From Maribacter litoralis (GTDB lineage: Bacteria > Bacteroidota > Bacteroidia > Flavobacteriales > Flavobacteriaceae), in contig NZ_QCZD01000001.1 in NCBI RefSeq assembly GCF_003075045.1, positions 1,266,967 through 1,330,966 of the forward strand: a stretch of DNA of 64,000 bases. Direction: 5' to 3'. The notes beneath the pieces are model-generated. The model searched no databases and was not told the DNA's origin. It was given only the letters and a program-made list of their open reading frames with translations. Position numbers and translations under genes: made by a program. This document shows positions 61,847 to 64,000 of this stretch, piece by piece (the first letter of the stretch is position 1; each line of letters starts with the position of its first letter).

Positions 61847-64000
61847 ATGGCTAACGACCAAGACCAAATAAATGCATTAGTGCAAAAACTTGATATCTTG
61901 CTGAAAAAGCAGCAGGATTTCAATATTGAGGTAAATGAATTACGTAGGGATATTCAAATTCTTAGAAACACCCAGTCAATAAAATTCAATGAACCTCTTA
62001 CCGAGCCAAGTACAGAACATAAAGAAAGTTCTAATAAAGAACTTGCAAATGCCCCAACAACGGATACCATAAAAAAATCAATTTCTTCAATTGCTGAACC
62101 TACAATAGCTAAAGAGGAAGCTAAAACTACTATTGAAAAGAACATAATCAAGCCAAAGGGCAAATCCAATCTTGAGAAATTTATTGGTGAAAACCTTATC
62201 AATAAAATTGGAATTTTAATTACGGTAATAGGAGTTGTTATAGGTGCTAAATACTCCATTGAAAATAATTTAATTAGTCCGCTTACCAGAATTATACTAG
62301 GGTATTTGGTAGGTTTAGGTTTGTTAGGATTCGGATTTAAACTAAAAGCCAAATATGAAAGCTATAGTGCCGTTCTCGTTAGTGGGGCTTTGGCGATATT
62401 ATATTTTATAACATTTGCAGCTTATGACCTCTATGCACTTTTTCCGCAGTTGGTTGCGTTTGGAATTATGCTCTTATGTACTGTTTTTGGGGTAGTAGCA
62501 GCACTCAATTATAATAAATCGGTAATTGCCCATATAGGTTTAGTTGGAGCTTACGCGGTGCCATTTTTATTAAGTAACAATTCTGGAAATGTTACCATCT
62601 TGTTCGGTTATATCGCATTGATCAATATTGGAATATTAGTGATATCCCTCAAGAAATATTGGAAATCGCTGTACTATGTTTCTTTCGCATTCACTTGGCT
62701 TATTTATAGCTTTTGGTATGTTGAAAATAGTTACTCGTTCAGCGCTCCAAAACTGAATATAGGAGTTACCTTTTTAGCACTCTTTTTTACAATATTTTAC
62801 GCAACATTCTTGGCGTTCAAACTGATTAAAACCGACAAATTTCAAGTTGGGGATATTGTTTTGATTATGCTGAACTCCTTTATTTTTTATGGTTTTGGAA
62901 TCGCCTGGCTATACGAGTATGAAGGGGGAGAAAATTACTTAGGTCTTTTTACGGTATTTAATGCATTGATTCATTTTGCAATTACCGTCATTATTTTTAA
63001 AAGAAAATTGGCAGACAGAAAGCTGTTCTTCTTAACCGCTGGTTTTGTGCTTACTTTTATCACCATAGCCGTACCCGTACAATTAGACGGTAATTGGGTA
63101 ACCTTGATCTGGGCCTTTGAAGCCGCACTTCTTTTTTGGATAGGTCGCACTAAAAAGGTAGGCTTTTACGAATACCTTTCGTATATCATGGCCGGGTTGG
63201 CATTTTTTAGTCTAACGATGGATTGGGGAGAAAGTTACTCTTGGCGTATGTCGTCGAATGAATGGAGCGTTATTGCAAACACCACTTTTTTAACTTCAAT
63301 ACTATGTGCCTCGGCATTTGGCTTTATGAATTGGATTCAGGTAAAATTTGGTCTGGACCAAAAATCTGTAGTACAAAAAATAATGTCAATCGGTATTCCT
63401 GTTTTGTTCTTAAGCACATTATACTTTTCTATATATCTTGAAATAGAACAGTACTGGAGCAATACCTACCAAGCATCAAAAGTTGATATTGATAGCTCGG
63501 CTGGTAATTATCCAGAATACAATTATAACATTAAGGATTTTGAATCTATTTGGCTCATATTATATACAATGATATTTATAGGCTCCTTAGGTCTTATCAA
63601 CAGATTTAAAATAAAAAATAAGACTTTAGGTATTGTTACGATAACCGCAGCACTATTAGCCACATTTATTTTTTTAACGAACGGACTTTATATATTAAGT
63701 GAATTACGTGAAAATTATATCTCACAAGAGCTAGCGGAATATTATAACGTAGGAGCTTATAACATATACATCCGCTATATTTCATTTGCCGTTTTTTCAT
63801 TCTTGCTATTCACTATTTACAAAATAGCACAGAATCAGCAACTAAAAATCAATTACAAAATTCCCTTTGAAATTTTATTGCATATCTCTATCATTTGGGT
63901 AACAAGTAGCGAATTGCTCAATTTGATGGATATTGCAGGATCAAATCAATCATACAAATTAGGACTCAGTATTCTTTGGGGCGTATATGCTTTGCTACTT
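61847..64000 (+). CDS. DUF2339 membrane protein (truncated by the window end)
   Basis: 718 codons are visible and the frame is still open at 64000. The N-terminus is a charged coiled coil (VQKLDILLKKQQDF, VNELRRDIQIL; about residues 12-45), then a Lys/Glu/Ser/Thr-rich linker and, from about residue 105, SNLEKFIGENLINKIGILIT, the hallmark of DUF2339. A long run of transmembrane helices follows (more than a dozen by eye), spaced by short loops. DUF2339 proteins are large bacterial polytopic membrane proteins of unknown function. The start at 61847 fits the family's coiled-coil N-terminus. The C-terminal end cannot be judged here. Confidence 0.9.
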   Translation, partial: MANDQDQINALVQKLDILLKKQQDFNIEVNELRRDIQILRNTQSIKFNEPLTEPSTEHKESSNKELANAPTTDTIKKSISSIAEPTIAKEEAKTTIEKNIIKPKGKSNLEKFIGENLINKIGILITVIGVVIGAKYSIENNLISPLTRIILGYLVGLGLLGFGFKLKAKYESYSAVLVSGALAILYFITFAAYDLYALFPQLVAFGIMLLCTVFGVVAALNYNKSVIAHIGLVGAYAVPFLLSNNSGNVTILFGYIALINIGILVISLKKYWKSLYYVSFAFTWLIYSFWYVENSYSFSAPKLNIGVTFLALFFTIFYATFLAFKLIKTDKFQVGDIVLIMLNSFIFYGFGIAWLYEYEGGENYLGLFTVFNALIHFAITVIIFKRKLADRKLFFLTAGFVLTFITIAVPVQLDGNWVTLIWAFEAALLFWIGRTKKVGFYEYLSYIMAGLAFFSLTMDWGESYSWRMSSNEWSVIANTTFLTSILCASAFGFMNWIQVKFGLDQKSVVQKIMSIGIPVLFLSTLYFSIYLEIEQYWSNTYQASKVDIDSSAGNYPEYNYNIKDFESIWLILYTMIFIGSLGLINRFKIKNKTLGIVTITAALLATFIFLTNGLYILSELRENYISQELAEYYNVGAYNIYIRYISFAVFSFLLFTIYKIAQNQQLKINYKIPFEILLHISIIWVTSSELLNLMDIAGSNQSYKLGLSILWGVYALLL

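Noticed and set aside
61954-62352. 132-residue minus-strand frame overlapping the DUF2339 gene
   Set aside because: Antisense to an open frame that runs to the window end and has a clear family motif.

Overview
The window looks like an ordinary chromosomal stretch of a Flavobacteriaceae bacterium (Bacteroidota), probably a marine one. The base composition is AT-rich and intergenic gaps are short. Several start regions carry the -7 element TAnnTTTG that is characteristic of this phylum. Gene content also fits: a head GIN/DUF4097 sigma-factor operon, a MoxR-DUF58-DUF4350-DUF4129 cluster, BshC, a fused LysM/periplasmic-binding protein next to guaA, a DUF2339 protein, and many lipoproteins starting MKK..C. 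I saw no rRNA, tRNA, CRISPR array, prophage or insertion sequence. The genus cannot be fixed from the sequence alone.

Layout. 0.1-3.0 kb: an ECF sigma factor, its likely membrane-bound anti-sigma partner and two exported beta-solenoid-type proteins, in an overlapping operon. 3.1-9.7 kb (minus strand): an MFS transporter, an M48 lipoprotein protease, a GH31 alpha-glucosidase and the glycogen branching enzyme GlgB. 9.9-19.9 kb: a collagen-like lipoprotein, an exported MsrB, dihydrolipoyl dehydrogenase, a PQQ-type sugar dehydrogenase, AroQ, two small outer-membrane proteins, XerD, NDH-2 and an exported M20 amidohydrolase. 20.0-24.0 kb: a second ECF sigma factor with a membrane partner, then an acyltransferase, a Nudix CoA pyrophosphatase, a lipoprotein cyclophilin and a TRIC channel. 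24.0-30.9 kb: RDD, SpoIIM-like, membrane protein, DUF4129, DUF4350, MoxR and DUF58, a conserved membrane and AAA+ cluster. 31-40.8 kb: pirin, a membrane histidine kinase, and a run of exported sugar-oxidation type proteins (Gfo/Idh/MocA oxidoreductase, DUF1080 hydrolase, a 1143-residue HEAT-repeat cytochrome), then a nitronate monooxygenase-like enzyme. 40.9-49.5 kb: MnmA, a four-repeat fasciclin lipoprotein, YidC, CTP synthase, DUF3820 and a Tat-exported sugar isomerase-like protein. 49.5-54.2 kb: a tight minus-strand operon guaA - LysM/PBP - osmC - DUF922. 54.2-64 kb: SIMPL protein, FMN-binding oxidase-like protein, a bshC-glycosyltransferase pair, an M14 carboxypeptidase, DUF4177 and a DUF2339 membrane protein that runs off the end of the window.

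How the parts work together. Housekeeping modules (nucleotide synthesis, membrane insertion, tRNA thiolation, pyruvate-dehydrogenase E3, chromosome-dimer resolution) are interleaved with envelope functions. Both ECF sigma genes have TGTAACA upstream at a similar distance, with a candidate -10 at the same 15-nt spacing, which suggests autoregulated envelope-stress units. The regions most worth attention are the MoxR cluster, whose DUF58 protein lacks a normal metal-binding MIDAS motif, and the scattered exported oxidoreductase/DUF1080/cytochrome set, which could form a periplasmic sugar-oxidation route. I did not find a clearly unprecedented system. The findings are mostly fine-scale regulatory architecture and unusual versions of known families.
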